Shown piece after piece: positions 15,855 through 25,270 of a stretch of 33,319 nucleotides of DNA; position 1 is the stretch's first letter, and each line of letters starts with the position of its first letter. Below the pieces are notes generated by a model that did no database searches, was not told the origin of the DNA, and saw only the letters and a list, made by a program, of their open reading frames with translations. The stretch spans positions 1-33,319 of the forward strand of contig CAMDLY010000027.1 in the NCBI GenBank assembly GCA_945902115.1, given 5' to 3'. This stretch comes from Lishizhenia tianjinensis. Lineage in GTDB: Bacteria > Bacteroidota > Bacteroidia > Flavobacteriales_D > Crocinitomicaceae. Position numbers and translations under genes: made by a program.

Positions 15855-18041
15855 ATGGATGATTTTTTAAAACACTTGTTATTTGAATTTCAATTACCAT
15901 TGACCAATCCGGTATTAGTGTTTTCATTGCTGTTATTTATAATTTTAGTTTCCCCGATCGTACTGCGACGCCTTCGTGTACCAGGAATTATAGGGCTAAT
16001 CATATCTGGATTGATTATAGGGCCTCACGCACTTGGCTTTATCGGTAATAGTGCTATACAATCAGATGGCTCAATAAAATTATTCTCCACCATTGGTTTG
16101 CTTTACATCATGTTCATGGCTGGACTTGAATTAGACTTGAATCAATTCAAAAAACATTTAAATAAAAGCCTCACGTTTGGAATTCTTACATTCACCATAC
16201 CTCTACTTTTAGGATATCCAATATGTTATTATATTTTACATTTAGATGGGACAGCCAGCTTATTGGTCGCAAGTATGTTTTCAACACACACGCTCGTCGC
16301 ATACCCAATAATCAGTAAATACGGATTATCCAAACACAGTTCAGTGGCCATAACGGTAGGTGGCACGATCTTAACTGATACTGCAGTATTGATAATTCTT
16401 GCTATTATTTCTAGTTCTATAGAAGGAAATCTTGACGGTGCATTTTGGCTACGTCTAATTACGTCCTTGACCATTTTTTCCATCATTATGTTTTTCGGTA
16501 TTCCGAAAATTGCACGGTGGTTTTTTAGTAAATTGGATAGTGAAAAATCGTCACAATATATTTTTGTCCTTTCTGTCGTATTTTTCTCGGCCTTTCTCGC
16601 CGAGGTAGCAGGGGTTGAACATATCATAGGTGCATTCGTGGCAGGACTAGTGTTGAATAGACTAATTCCACATAATTCTATTTTGATGAATCGAATAGAA
16701 TTTATTGGAAATGCACTTTTTATACCCTTCTTCTTGATTTACGTGGGAATGGTTGTTGACTACAAAGCTTTTCTCCAAGGAAGTTGGCCACTAGCAATTG
16801 CTGGCGTATTGACCACTTTTGCAATTTTCAGCAAATGGCTTGCTGCTTATGCAACCCAGCTTATCTTTAAAATGACTGGGACAGAGCGTCAAGTTATTTT
16901 TGGATTAAGTACAAGCCATGCTGCAGCCACTTTGGCCATTATCATGGTTGGCTACAACGAGGGTAACGGGATATTAGACATAAACATTGTAAACGGCACG
17001 GTGTTACTTATATTGTTCACCTGCATGACGGCCTCTTTTGTCACCGAAAATGCAGGGAGAAAATTATTGATTGAACTTAACGAAGCTGGTGAAGGTGAAC
17101 ATAACGAATCTAAACTGCGAAATCAACACATAATGGTTTCAATGAATGAACTAAAGGGCAATGAAAATTTAATAGACTTTTCACTCATTATTTCCGACCC
17201 GAAAGTAATAAACCCAATTTCTGTAGTCAGTGTGCATCCCAACAACGAAAAAGCAGAAATCATGATACGAAAATCGCGAAAATCACTCGAAGATATCGTA
17301 AAGCACTTTTCTGGACATGAAGCCAAATTGAATACCATTGCAACCATTGATTACAACCTATCCTCGGGAATTGCCCGGGTTTCAAAAGAATTGGTTGCAG
17401 ATATTGTGGTGATTAACGACAACAAAAATTTCAATTTTATCCAACGAATGGTTGGTGACGAAAGGGAACACTTAATGGATTTGTGTGATAAAACAATATT
17501 TTTCTGCCAACTGAATAGATCTATGCTGGCTTATTCTCGCATAGTGATGATGGCAACACCTTTGTGCGAACTAGAAAATTCTTTTGTTACATGGGCGGAG
17601 CGAATATTTCGCTTGGCAAAAGAATTAAATCTACGGATAGATTTATACGCTACCACAGCAACAAAAGATCGGTTTGAAAAAATTGGTACTGCTAACCAAA
17701 TAGAAGCGAATATCAAATTTTTTGAAATTGAGCAATTTGAAGATTCCTTATTAAAATACGAGAAAAATAAAACCGATTTACTAGTTACTTGCCTGGCACG
17801 CAAAGGAGCTGTTTCTCACAGTATTGAAATAGAGACCTATACCGGAAAAATTGAAAAAGCCTGTCCTGAAAATGATGTTGTTTATATTTATCCTGCTCTG
17901 CAAATAGACCAATTATTTTCATCTTACGACGATATATCGGCAACCCCGATCGCCGCTGGAGTTGAAACAATTCAAAAAATCGGAAGAGAAATTGGAAGTA
18001 TTTTGGTAGGAAACACAACTAAAAAAAGAAGGAGAAAGTGA
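15855..18041 (+). CDS. CPA2-family cation:proton antiporter with C-terminal USP-like region
   Basis: 728 aa. Residues 15-400 carry 12 or so hydrophobic helices of the monovalent cation:proton antiporter-2 type. The conserved LRRLRVPGIIGLIISG and IIGPHALG lie at 39-61, and an LTDTA motif places an Asp (D175) in a core helix as in ion-translocating members. The soluble remainder (about 415-715) has two repeats of alternating strand/helix that resemble universal stress protein domains, likely regulatory. It should exchange Na+ or K+ for H+ across the inner membrane. The stop overlaps the histidine kinase start by 4 nt (GTGA), hinting that the kinase senses or controls related ion or envelope conditions. 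Confidence 0.9.
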   Translation: MDDFLKHLLFEFQLPLTNPVLVFSLLLFIILVSPIVLRRLRVPGIIGLIISGLIIGPHALGFIGNSAIQSDGSIKLFSTIGLLYIMFMAGLELDLNQFKKHLNKSLTFGILTFTIPLLLGYPICYYILHLDGTASLLVASMFSTHTLVAYPIISKYGLSKHSSVAITVGGTILTDTAVLIILAIISSSIEGNLDGAFWLRLITSLTIFSIIMFFGIPKIARWFFSKLDSEKSSQYIFVLSVVFFSAFLAEVAGVEHIIGAFVAGLVLNRLIPHNSILMNRIEFIGNALFIPFFLIYVGMVVDYKAFLQGSWPLAIAGVLTTFAIFSKWLAAYATQLIFKMTGTERQVIFGLSTSHAAATLAIIMVGYNEGNGILDINIVNGTVLLILFTCMTASFVTENAGRKLLIELNEAGEGEHNESKLRNQHIMVSMNELKGNENLIDFSLIISDPKVINPISVVSVHPNNEKAEIMIRKSRKSLEDIVKHFSGHEAKLNTIATIDYNLSSGIARVSKELVADIVVINDNKNFNFIQRMVGDEREHLMDLCDKTIFFCQLNRSMLAYSRIVMMATPLCELENSFVTWAERIFRLAKELNLRIDLYATTATKDRFEKIGTANQIEANIKFFEIEQFEDSLLKYEKNKTDLLVTCLARKGAVSHSIEIETYTGKIEKACPENDVVYIYPALQIDQLFSSYDDISATPIAAGVETIQKIGREIGSILVGNTTKKRRRK

Positions 18042-18934
18042 AAAAACGTACTCATCTGTTATTCTATGTGTTGAGTATTTACGTGTTTCTTCAATTTATG
18101 TGGTGGGGTTACCACCTGATACAATTAAGTTATGAATTAGATCCCCAAACCATAAATGTGAATCGACGAGTTTGGATGATTATTGGTGAGGGAAGTGTAT
18201 TTTTATTGATTTTAAGCCTTGGGCTCTGGCAAATTAATCGGACAATTCGTAGAGAATTAGAATTGTATAACCGCCAAACAAACTTCCTGCTTTCCGTTAC
18301 ACATGAACTTAAGACCCCTATTGCCTCGAATAAACTGACACTTCAAACGCTACAAAAACATAAACTAGAAGAAAACCTTAAGCACGATTTATTGTCAAAA
18401 GCTTTAGACGAAAATAGCCGCTTAGAAAATCTTATTGATAACATATTGAATGCTTCTCGATTAGAGAATAAAGCAATAAAAGCTGTTAAAAGTGAAATGA
18501 CATTTAAAGACGTTGCGGATGGTCTTTGCCTATTAATGCATAAAAGGCACGGGGATGAGTTTATCTCCTTACAAGGAGAGAGCAGTGATTCGATAAAAGC
18601 AGACCCCTTCATGTTAGAGGCAATCATTAGTAATCTTTTAGAAAATGCCATAAAATATGCGGGAAAAGATGCTCAAATATCTCTCTATTGGTTTAAGCAA
18701 GAATCGAATTTTATTTTTGGCGTTTCGGATGAAGGCCCCGGCGTTACATACGAAGAAAACAAAAATATTTTTAAAAAATTCTACCGTGTAGGCGAAGAAG
18801 AAACAAGAAAAACCACTGGAAGTGGATTAGGCCTCTTCATCGTCAGTGAATTCGTCTCCTTACAGCAAGGCTCGATAGTTTACCGAAAAAATCAACCGAA
18901 AGGAAGTGTTTTTGAGGTAACTTTGCCTAAATGA
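18038..18934 (+). CDS. Membrane sensor histidine kinase (no adjacent response regulator)
   Basis: 298 aa from a GTG whose GTGA overlaps the antiporter stop. Two transmembrane helices (about 9-28 and 46-64) flank a short ~17-residue periplasmic loop, too small for a classical sensor domain, so the stimulus may be sensed in the membrane. The HisKA H-box has the phosphoacceptor H89 (VTHELKTPIAS). HATPase_c motifs follow: N box with N203 (SNLLENAIKY), G1 DEGPG (231-235) and G2 GSGLG (261-265). All catalytic motifs are intact. No response regulator lies next to it; the following gene is gpmI, overlapping by 4 nt (ATGA). Confidence 0.92.
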   Translation: MKKRTHLLFYVLSIYVFLQFMWWGYHLIQLSYELDPQTINVNRRVWMIIGEGSVFLLILSLGLWQINRTIRRELELYNRQTNFLLSVTHELKTPIASNKLTLQTLQKHKLEENLKHDLLSKALDENSRLENLIDNILNASRLENKAIKAVKSEMTFKDVADGLCLLMHKRHGDEFISLQGESSDSIKADPFMLEAIISNLLENAIKYAGKDAQISLYWFKQESNFIFGVSDEGPGVTYEENKNIFKKFYRVGEEETRKTTGSGLGLFIVSEFVSLQQGSIVYRKNQPKGSVFEVTLPK

Positions 18935-20445
18935 ATCAAAAAGTTGGCTTAATTATTTTAGACGGATGGGGCATTGGCGATGGCTCCTCTTCCGACGCTA
19001 TTACCCATGCATACACCCCTTTTATGAATAAGTTGATGGAAATCTATCCCACAACTACACTAACAACATTCGGAGAGGCTGTTGGACTACCAGAGGGTCA
19101 AATGGGAAATTCCGAGGTTGGACATTTGAATATCGGGGCGGGGAGAATAGTCTATCAAGAACTAACAAGAATTAATAAAGCCATCAAAGAAGGTAATTTT
19201 TTCAATAATCAGGTCCTGCTTGAAGCTATGACAAAAGCCAAACAAGAAGGGACAAAAATCCATTTCATGGGTTTGGTTTCCAAGGGAGGTGTTCACAGCT
19301 CACAAGAGCATTTGTATGCACTGTGTCAAATGGCAAAAGATGTGGGAATTTCGTCAGATAAGGTGCATGTACACGCGTTCACAGATGGCCGCGACTGTGA
19401 CCCCAAGAGTGGTTTAGGATATATTAAAGAACTTGAAGAGAAATTGAGCGAAACAGTAGGAAAAATAGCTTCGCTAATCGGAAGGTATTATGCGATGGAT
19501 CGAGATAACAGATGGGAAAGAATAAAAAAAGCATACGACCTGTTAGTTAAAGGTATCGGAACACGCTATGAATCTGCCGAGAAGGCAATCTTAGCAAATT
19601 ACCATTCCAATATAAGCGATGAATTCATTGAGCCTTGCCTAATTAACGAAGAAGCAAAAATCACCAATGGGGATATTGTTATTTGCTTTAACTTTCGCAC
19701 AGATCGTCCTCGAGAAATCACAAGCGCTTTAACGCAACAGGATTTTCTAGAACATAATATGACGGCGCTCAAACTGCATTATTGTAGCATGACTAATTAC
19801 GATGAAAGCTTTAAAAACATCCATGTCATATTTGATAAGGATAACTTGCCATTAACATTGGGAGAAGTTTTATCATCTGCAGGAAAAACTCAAGTTAGAA
19901 TTGCAGAAACAGAAAAATACCCACACGTTACCTTCTTTTTTAATGGCGGGCGAGAAATACCGTTTGGGGGAGAGGAAAGAATTTTGGTGAGTTCGCCGAA
20001 AGTAGCGACATACGATCTTCAGCCAGAAATGAGTGCCTACGAGGTAAGAGATAAAATAATTGCGCACCTTCAAGAAAAACTGCCCGATTTTATCTGTTTG
20101 AATTTCGCCAATCCTGACATGGTAGGGCATACAGGTGTGTTCCAGGCAATTGTGAAAGCTGTTGAAACGGTTGATATTTGCTTGAGTGATGTAGTAATGA
20201 CTGGTATACAATATGGATATGAATTTCTTATAATTGCCGACCATGGAAATGCCGACTTCGCCATGAACTCAGACGGAAGTCCGAATACGGCCCATAGCAC
20301 GAATCCTGTACCTGCGATATTGGTTACCCAAGATAAATCAATTAAATTAACAGCAGGGATTTTAGCAGATGTGGCGCCAACTATTCTCTCAAGAATGGGA
20401 ATAACAGCTCCCGAGAAAATGAACGGAAAAAATTTAATCTTATGA
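18931..20445 (+). CDS. gpmI: 2,3-bisphosphoglycerate-independent phosphoglycerate mutase
   Basis: 504 aa, close to the usual ~510 for iPGM. It interconverts 3- and 2-phosphoglycerate in glycolysis and gluconeogenesis using Mn2+. The N-terminal alkaline-phosphatase-like domain has IILDGWGIG (8-16) and the phospho-accepting Ser in QMGNSEVGHLNIGAGR (S61); the second metal site is seen in IADHGNADFAM near residue 435. Phosphoglycerate-binding signatures such as GRYYAMDRDNRWERI are present around 187-201. Start and stop both overlap neighbours as ATGA, so it is translated within the operon. A secure call. Confidence 0.97.
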   Translation: MNQKVGLIILDGWGIGDGSSSDAITHAYTPFMNKLMEIYPTTTLTTFGEAVGLPEGQMGNSEVGHLNIGAGRIVYQELTRINKAIKEGNFFNNQVLLEAMTKAKQEGTKIHFMGLVSKGGVHSSQEHLYALCQMAKDVGISSDKVHVHAFTDGRDCDPKSGLGYIKELEEKLSETVGKIASLIGRYYAMDRDNRWERIKKAYDLLVKGIGTRYESAEKAILANYHSNISDEFIEPCLINEEAKITNGDIVICFNFRTDRPREITSALTQQDFLEHNMTALKLHYCSMTNYDESFKNIHVIFDKDNLPLTLGEVLSSAGKTQVRIAETEKYPHVTFFFNGGREIPFGGEERILVSSPKVATYDLQPEMSAYEVRDKIIAHLQEKLPDFICLNFANPDMVGHTGVFQAIVKAVETVDICLSDVVMTGIQYGYEFLIIADHGNADFAMNSDGSPNTAHSTNPVPAILVTQDKSIKLTAGILADVAPTILSRMGITAPEKMNGKNLIL

Positions 20446-21713
20446 AGCAACTCCTTCTCTTGGTTTTTATCATCGTAGCGTTTAATTCAAGTAGTCAAAA
20501 TTTTACCTCCTATTTCACGGGCAATACGCAAGATGCTTTGGTCGCGCCCAAGGGGGGAATCTGCCTAATGGGGGGTGCCTCGGAACACGAAAATGCCATG
20601 AAATGGTTTTTAACACAGGCGAATGGTGGTGACGTTCTCGTGCTCAGGGCAAGTGGTTCAAATGGCTATAATGACTATTTCTATTCACAACTAGGTATTC
20701 CCATTAACTCCGTTGAAACAGTAGTTTGTTTGAATGAAAATTCTGGTGAGGATGCATCAATTATAGAAAAAATAAGTAAGGCGGAAGCAATTTGGTTTGC
20801 GGGAGGAAATCAATGGAACTACGTCAGTTTTTGGAGAAACACCGGAGTAAACTATGCCTTGAATCAAGCTATAGCGCGTAATTGTGTAATGGGGGGAACT
20901 AGCGCCGGAATGGCCATCTTGGGGGGGCATTATTTCACCGCTGAAAATGGAACTGTTAGTAGCAATGAGGCCTTGACAAATCCATACAATACTCTTGTGG
21001 CTGTTTCTAATGAGCCATTTTTATCTTTGCCTTACTTAAACGATGTTATCACTGACACACATTACGATAATCCCGACAGAAGAGGAAGACATGCAGCTTT
21101 TATTGCAAAGCAAACCCAGGAAACACAACACCCAATATACGGTATTGCCTGCGAAGAATATGTTGCTGTGTGCGTCGATACTTTTGGACTAGCTAAGGTT
21201 TATGGTGAATATCCTTTGTATGATGAACAAGCATACTTTATTCAAGTGAATTGTGAAATACCAAATAATTTTCCTGAAACTTGTGAGAGTTTAGTTCCCT
21301 TGACTTGGAATCAAGGAAATCAAGCCTTGAAAGTCTTTAAAGTAAATGGAACGATGCAAGGAACCTCCACCTTTGATTTGAATAATTGGCAAAATGGAAC
21401 CGGCGGTATCTGGGAAAATTGGTGGGTTGAAAACGGGGTACTGAATACAAATACAGGAAGTGCGCCGGGATGTTTATCCACTATTACGGACTTGGATTTT
21501 GAAATGCCAGCTAATCCAATCAAAGCTAATTCATGGGTCGAATGGGATCTGAGCGCTACCATCGAAAGAATAGAATCTAGTACTGGGCAAAAAGTTCAGT
21601 TTTTAAAGACAGCTTCTGCCTTTCAACTAAACAATGTGGCAACTGGTATTTACTACCTTTCAGGAACAAACAATCATCGCGCTTTTAGTCTTAAAATTGT
21701 GGTGAGTGATTAG
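20442..21713 (+). CDS. Exported S51-type (cyanophycinase-like) peptidase
   Basis: 423 aa with a signal peptide (MKQLLLLVFIIVAFNSSSQ). The S51 fold is recognisable: GGICLMGGASEHENAM at 38-53, a mid-chain strand ending AIWFAGGNQWNY (116-127), and the nucleophile elbow GGTSAGM with Ser154. Cyanophycinase and related S51 enzymes hydrolyse beta-aspartyl or acidic dipeptide bonds using Ser, His and Glu. The last ~80 residues (after WVEWDLSATIERI) look like a T9SS sorting domain, ending with GIYYLSG and FSLKIVVSD, so surface export is likely. No cyanophycin synthetase is near, which makes a dietary or peptide-scavenging role plausible. Overlaps gpmI by 4 nt. Confidence 0.85.
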   Translation: MKQLLLLVFIIVAFNSSSQNFTSYFTGNTQDALVAPKGGICLMGGASEHENAMKWFLTQANGGDVLVLRASGSNGYNDYFYSQLGIPINSVETVVCLNENSGEDASIIEKISKAEAIWFAGGNQWNYVSFWRNTGVNYALNQAIARNCVMGGTSAGMAILGGHYFTAENGTVSSNEALTNPYNTLVAVSNEPFLSLPYLNDVITDTHYDNPDRRGRHAAFIAKQTQETQHPIYGIACEEYVAVCVDTFGLAKVYGEYPLYDEQAYFIQVNCEIPNNFPETCESLVPLTWNQGNQALKVFKVNGTMQGTSTFDLNNWQNGTGGIWENWWVENGVLNTNTGSAPGCLSTITDLDFEMPANPIKANSWVEWDLSATIERIESSTGQKVQFLKTASAFQLNNVATGIYYLSGTNNHRAFSLKIVVSD

Positions 21714-21715
21714 CC

Positions 21716-23695
21716 TTACTTTAATTGATTTTTCAGTTCTTGAATATTTTGAATTGACGCAGAGCAAGAACCGTTTCCGCAAACAAATACACCCTTTTCT
21801 TTATAATTCATCGATATGGGTATGGTCCTATGATAAGCTATTAATTCTCCCCAAGAACAATTCGATACAATTTCTTCTCTCGTAAGTTCAGAGTCATTTA
21901 CATGTACTTCATTTATACCTCTCAATTGAAGCAATAATACATTTGCCCAATGCGAATAGCCAGAGCCATACTGCTCCATTCCATCGTAAATATTCGCCAC
22001 CATTTGTTGACTAGTTGAAATCCACTCCTCAAGCTTGAAATAAGTACCTAACTTAAAAAAATTCATTGCCATAACGGCATTAGTGGATGGGATGACATTG
22101 TCGTGTATCTCCATTTTACGCGTTATCAAGGTGTCGTCCTCAGCGGAAAAATAACACATTTTACTTTTACTATGTTGAAACTTTATTACTGCATCCTCGC
22201 ACAATTCCTTTGCACATGATAACCATTCCAATTCTGCGCTAACCTGATACAATTCAATAAATGCCTCGATGGTGAATGCGTAATCTTCAAGAAACCCGGG
22301 AATTGACGATTTACCCTCGGTATAATTTCTATAAATTACCCCTTGCTTAATTTGATATTCACGTATCCATTTACCGATTTTTCTTGCCAATACTAAGCAA
22401 TTATCATCTCGAATTGCCCGATATGTTGTGAGTAAACCCTTTATCAACATGGCATTCCACGAAGTCAAGGATTTTTTATCTGTTACAGGAGCAACACGTT
22501 CTTTTCTTTTCTGGTAAATTGCTGACAAGGCATCATCGAGTTTGAGGTAAAAGGCTTCTAGGTTTAATCCCAACTTTTTGGCCATTTCTTTATCGGACTC
22601 CCGTCTCAATGGGATATACTTTTCTTCTTCCCAATAGCCAAAACTGTTAACCGAAAAATAATCTAGAATTAGTTCTTTCGCTGATTTGTCTAGAAAATGA
22701 TAATCTTCTCTCCCCCAACAATAAAACTTTCCCTCTTCACCTTCCGAGTCAGCATCAACAGCGCTATAAAACGAACCTGAAGAATCCAACATCTCACTTT
22801 CCAACCAATTTACTGTTTGAGTTAAAACCCTTTTAAATTCCTCGCTTTGAAAATGAATATATCCCTCGGCAAAAAGCTCAAGAAGTTGTGCGTTATCGTA
22901 TAACATTTTCTCGAAGTGCGGGACTTTCCATAACATATCCACAGCATAACGCGCAAAACCACCACCTACTTGGTCGTAGATTCCTCCTCTTGCTAGTTTT
23001 TCTAGCGTTAAACGGACAAAATTTTTGGTTTTTGAGTGATCATAAAAGAACCCATACCTCAACAAAAAAAGGTAGTTAGAGGGCAGAGGGAACTTCGGAG
23101 CCTTTGTGGTTCCTCCTTCCATGAGGTCCCAACTCCTCGCCCATCGCACAACAAGTTCATGAAGCTTCTCTGACTCTTTGGTAATCACGGCAACGGGTAA
23201 AGAAATCAACTCGCTTTGCGTAACTCCGTCTGTTAGTTTCTCAGCATATTCATTCACTTGATCCGGGTTTGTTTCGTGTGCGTGAACCAAAGAATGCAAA
23301 ACATTTATCCACTGCTGTTTGGGGAAATAGGTCCCCCCATATATTGGCTTTCCGTTCGCTAATGTGAAACAATTTAAAGGCCATCCACCTCGTTGTGTCA
23401 TCAATTGCACGGCGGTCATATAAACCATATCAACGTCCGGTCTTTCCTCTCGATCTACCTTAATACATAGAAAGTGTTTATTCATCAATACTGCCACTTC
23501 CTCGTCTTCAAAACACTCTTTCTCCATGACGTGACACCAATGACAAGCAGAATAACCTATACTGACTAAAACAAGTTTATTGTCTCGTTTAGCCTCCTCG
23601 AACACACTCTTGGACCATGCTCTCCATTGCACAGGATTTTTAGCGTGTTGCTTCAAGTATAGAGATGTTTCATTAACAAGTGCGTTTTGATACAT
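21716..23695 (-). CDS. DUF255 thioredoxin-domain protein (YyaL/SPATA20-like)
   Basis: 659 aa. The N-terminal thioredoxin-like DUF255 domain carries C51-H-W-C54-H-V-M at residues 51-57, with DREERPDVD near 97 and TQRGGWPLNCF near 116, the standard signature. The remainder is an alpha/alpha toroid resembling glycosidase/N-acylglucosamine epimerase folds (repeated hydrophobic helices, HFEKMLYDNAQL near 260). There is no signal peptide, so it should be cytoplasmic. The biochemical function of this family is not established; redox and carbohydrate links have been suggested. It is convergent with the gene before it, with stops 2 nt apart. Confidence 0.93.
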   Translation of the reverse strand: MYQNALVNETSLYLKQHAKNPVQWRAWSKSVFEEAKRDNKLVLVSIGYSACHWCHVMEKECFEDEEVAVLMNKHFLCIKVDREERPDVDMVYMTAVQLMTQRGGWPLNCFTLANGKPIYGGTYFPKQQWINVLHSLVHAHETNPDQVNEYAEKLTDGVTQSELISLPVAVITKESEKLHELVVRWARSWDLMEGGTTKAPKFPLPSNYLFLLRYGFFYDHSKTKNFVRLTLEKLARGGIYDQVGGGFARYAVDMLWKVPHFEKMLYDNAQLLELFAEGYIHFQSEEFKRVLTQTVNWLESEMLDSSGSFYSAVDADSEGEEGKFYCWGREDYHFLDKSAKELILDYFSVNSFGYWEEEKYIPLRRESDKEMAKKLGLNLEAFYLKLDDALSAIYQKRKERVAPVTDKKSLTSWNAMLIKGLLTTYRAIRDDNCLVLARKIGKWIREYQIKQGVIYRNYTEGKSSIPGFLEDYAFTIEAFIELYQVSAELEWLSCAKELCEDAVIKFQHSKSKMCYFSAEDDTLITRKMEIHDNVIPSTNAVMAMNFFKLGTYFKLEEWISTSQQMVANIYDGMEQYGSGYSHWANVLLLQLRGINEVHVNDSELTREEIVSNCSWGELIAYHRTIPISMNYKEKGVFVCGNGSCSASIQNIQELKNQLK

Positions 23696-23773
23696 TTTAA
23701 TGAGATTGTATTTTTAGTTAAAATTACTGCTTAAATTCGCTCGTTTAATCAACGAAAACATACAACTTACTAA

Positions 23774-25270
23774 ATGGTATTTTCGAGCTTGACCTTTATA
23801 TATGTGTTTCTGCCACTGAGCTTACTATTTCATTACCTCAGCAAAAATACTTTATACCGAAATCTTACATTAACTATTTTCTCTCTGGTATTTTATGCGT
23901 GGGGAGAGCCTATGTGGATTATACTTTTGCTTATAAGCTCCTTTTACGACTATTTCAACGGAATCCTTGTCGAGCGCTTTCTAGGGACCTGGAAGGCTAA
24001 ACTCTTCCTTATTCTTTCCGTAGTGGGAAATTTGGGAATTTTATTAGCCTACAAATACGGAGGCTTTATTTGGGAGAATATAGATGGGATGCTACAGAAT
24101 TTCAATGTGTTGTTTAACACATCCATGGAAACTCCATTTGCAAAACCCACAAATACACTTCCTATTGGAATCTCCTTTTACACATTCCAAACGATTTCCT
24201 ATGTGGTAGATGTATACCGAGGCCAAGTAAAAGCGCAACGCAACCCGCTGAATTTTTTAATGTTTGTAAGTCTTTTTCACCAACTCGTGGCAGGTCCGAT
24301 CGTTCGGTATGCTACCATTGCTGAACAAATTGAAAACCGAAAGGTGAATTGGGAAATGATAAGTAGTGGTGTTGGGCGCTTTTGTTTTGGGCTATTCAAA
24401 AAAGTAGTCGTAGCAAATATTGCCTCGGAACTCGTAGATAAATACATGATCTACACCTACCACGGTGATGGAAATTTTGACTTATCAAGTTATGAAGCTT
24501 GGTTCGGAATCATCATGTTTTCAGTTCAAATATATTTTGACTTTTCAGGTTATTCCGACATGGCTATTGGACTTGGTAAAATGTTTGGATTCACTTATGA
24601 TGAAAATTTCAAACACCCGTATGCCGCTCAATCTGTAGGAGATTTTTACAGAAGATGGCATATTTCATTGGGGACATTTTTGAGGGATTATGTATACTTT
24701 CCGCTTGGTGGTGGTCGAAAAAATCGGTACCGAAATATACTAATCGTATGGTTGCTGACCGGGTTTTGGCACGGCGCATCCTGGAATTTTGTTTTCTGGG
24801 GACTGTACTTCGGTTGTTTTATGATTATTGAAAAATTATTGGAAAATGTATTAAAAAAGACTCCTCGAATTATTCGCCACGCATACACCTTATTCCTAAT
24901 AGTTTTTTCCAGAGCATTGTTTTATTTCGATTCTCTCTACTTGAGTAACAAACATTTTGAGAACGCTGACTTTAAAAATGAAAGCGAATGGAGTCCTATG
25001 TTTGGTTATATTGCAAATTTATTTAACTCTTCAACCCCTGTAAATCCTGCTTTTATGGCGGATTTAGTCATGCATTTATATTTCTTTATATTAGTACTTA
25101 TATTATGTATTCCATGGGATGAGATTTTTACGGAAGAACATAAAGTTCGGATACAAACGGAGCGAATCTATTTTTACACAAAACCAATAGTGAATTTTGC
25201 CATGTTGGCAATAGCAACAACATTATTGATAAATGCAACTCATAATCCATTTATTTATTTCCGATTCTGA
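23774..25270 (+). CDS. MBOAT-family O-acyltransferase (AlgI/PatA-like)
   Basis: 498 aa with about ten transmembrane helices. MBOAT signatures are in place: GISFYTFQTISYVVDVYRG (132-150), FSGYSDMAIGLGKMFG (257-272), RRWHISLGTFLRDYVYFPLGG with H296 (293-313), and FWHGASWNFVFWG with the invariant catalytic His, H333. In AlgI/PatA/DltB systems this protein moves acyl groups, usually acetyl, from the cytoplasm to an extracytoplasmic acceptor. The stop shares bases TGATG with the next start. With the two following SGNH-type genes it forms an O-acetylation operon. Confidence 0.95.
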   Translation: MVFSSLTFIYVFLPLSLLFHYLSKNTLYRNLTLTIFSLVFYAWGEPMWIILLLISSFYDYFNGILVERFLGTWKAKLFLILSVVGNLGILLAYKYGGFIWENIDGMLQNFNVLFNTSMETPFAKPTNTLPIGISFYTFQTISYVVDVYRGQVKAQRNPLNFLMFVSLFHQLVAGPIVRYATIAEQIENRKVNWEMISSGVGRFCFGLFKKVVVANIASELVDKYMIYTYHGDGNFDLSSYEAWFGIIMFSVQIYFDFSGYSDMAIGLGKMFGFTYDENFKHPYAAQSVGDFYRRWHISLGTFLRDYVYFPLGGGRKNRYRNILIVWLLTGFWHGASWNFVFWGLYFGCFMIIEKLLENVLKKTPRIIRHAYTLFLIVFSRALFYFDSLYLSNKHFENADFKNESEWSPMFGYIANLFNSSTPVNPAFMADLVMHLYFFILVLILCIPWDEIFTEEHKVRIQTERIYFYTKPIVNFAMLAIATTLLINATHNPFIYFRF

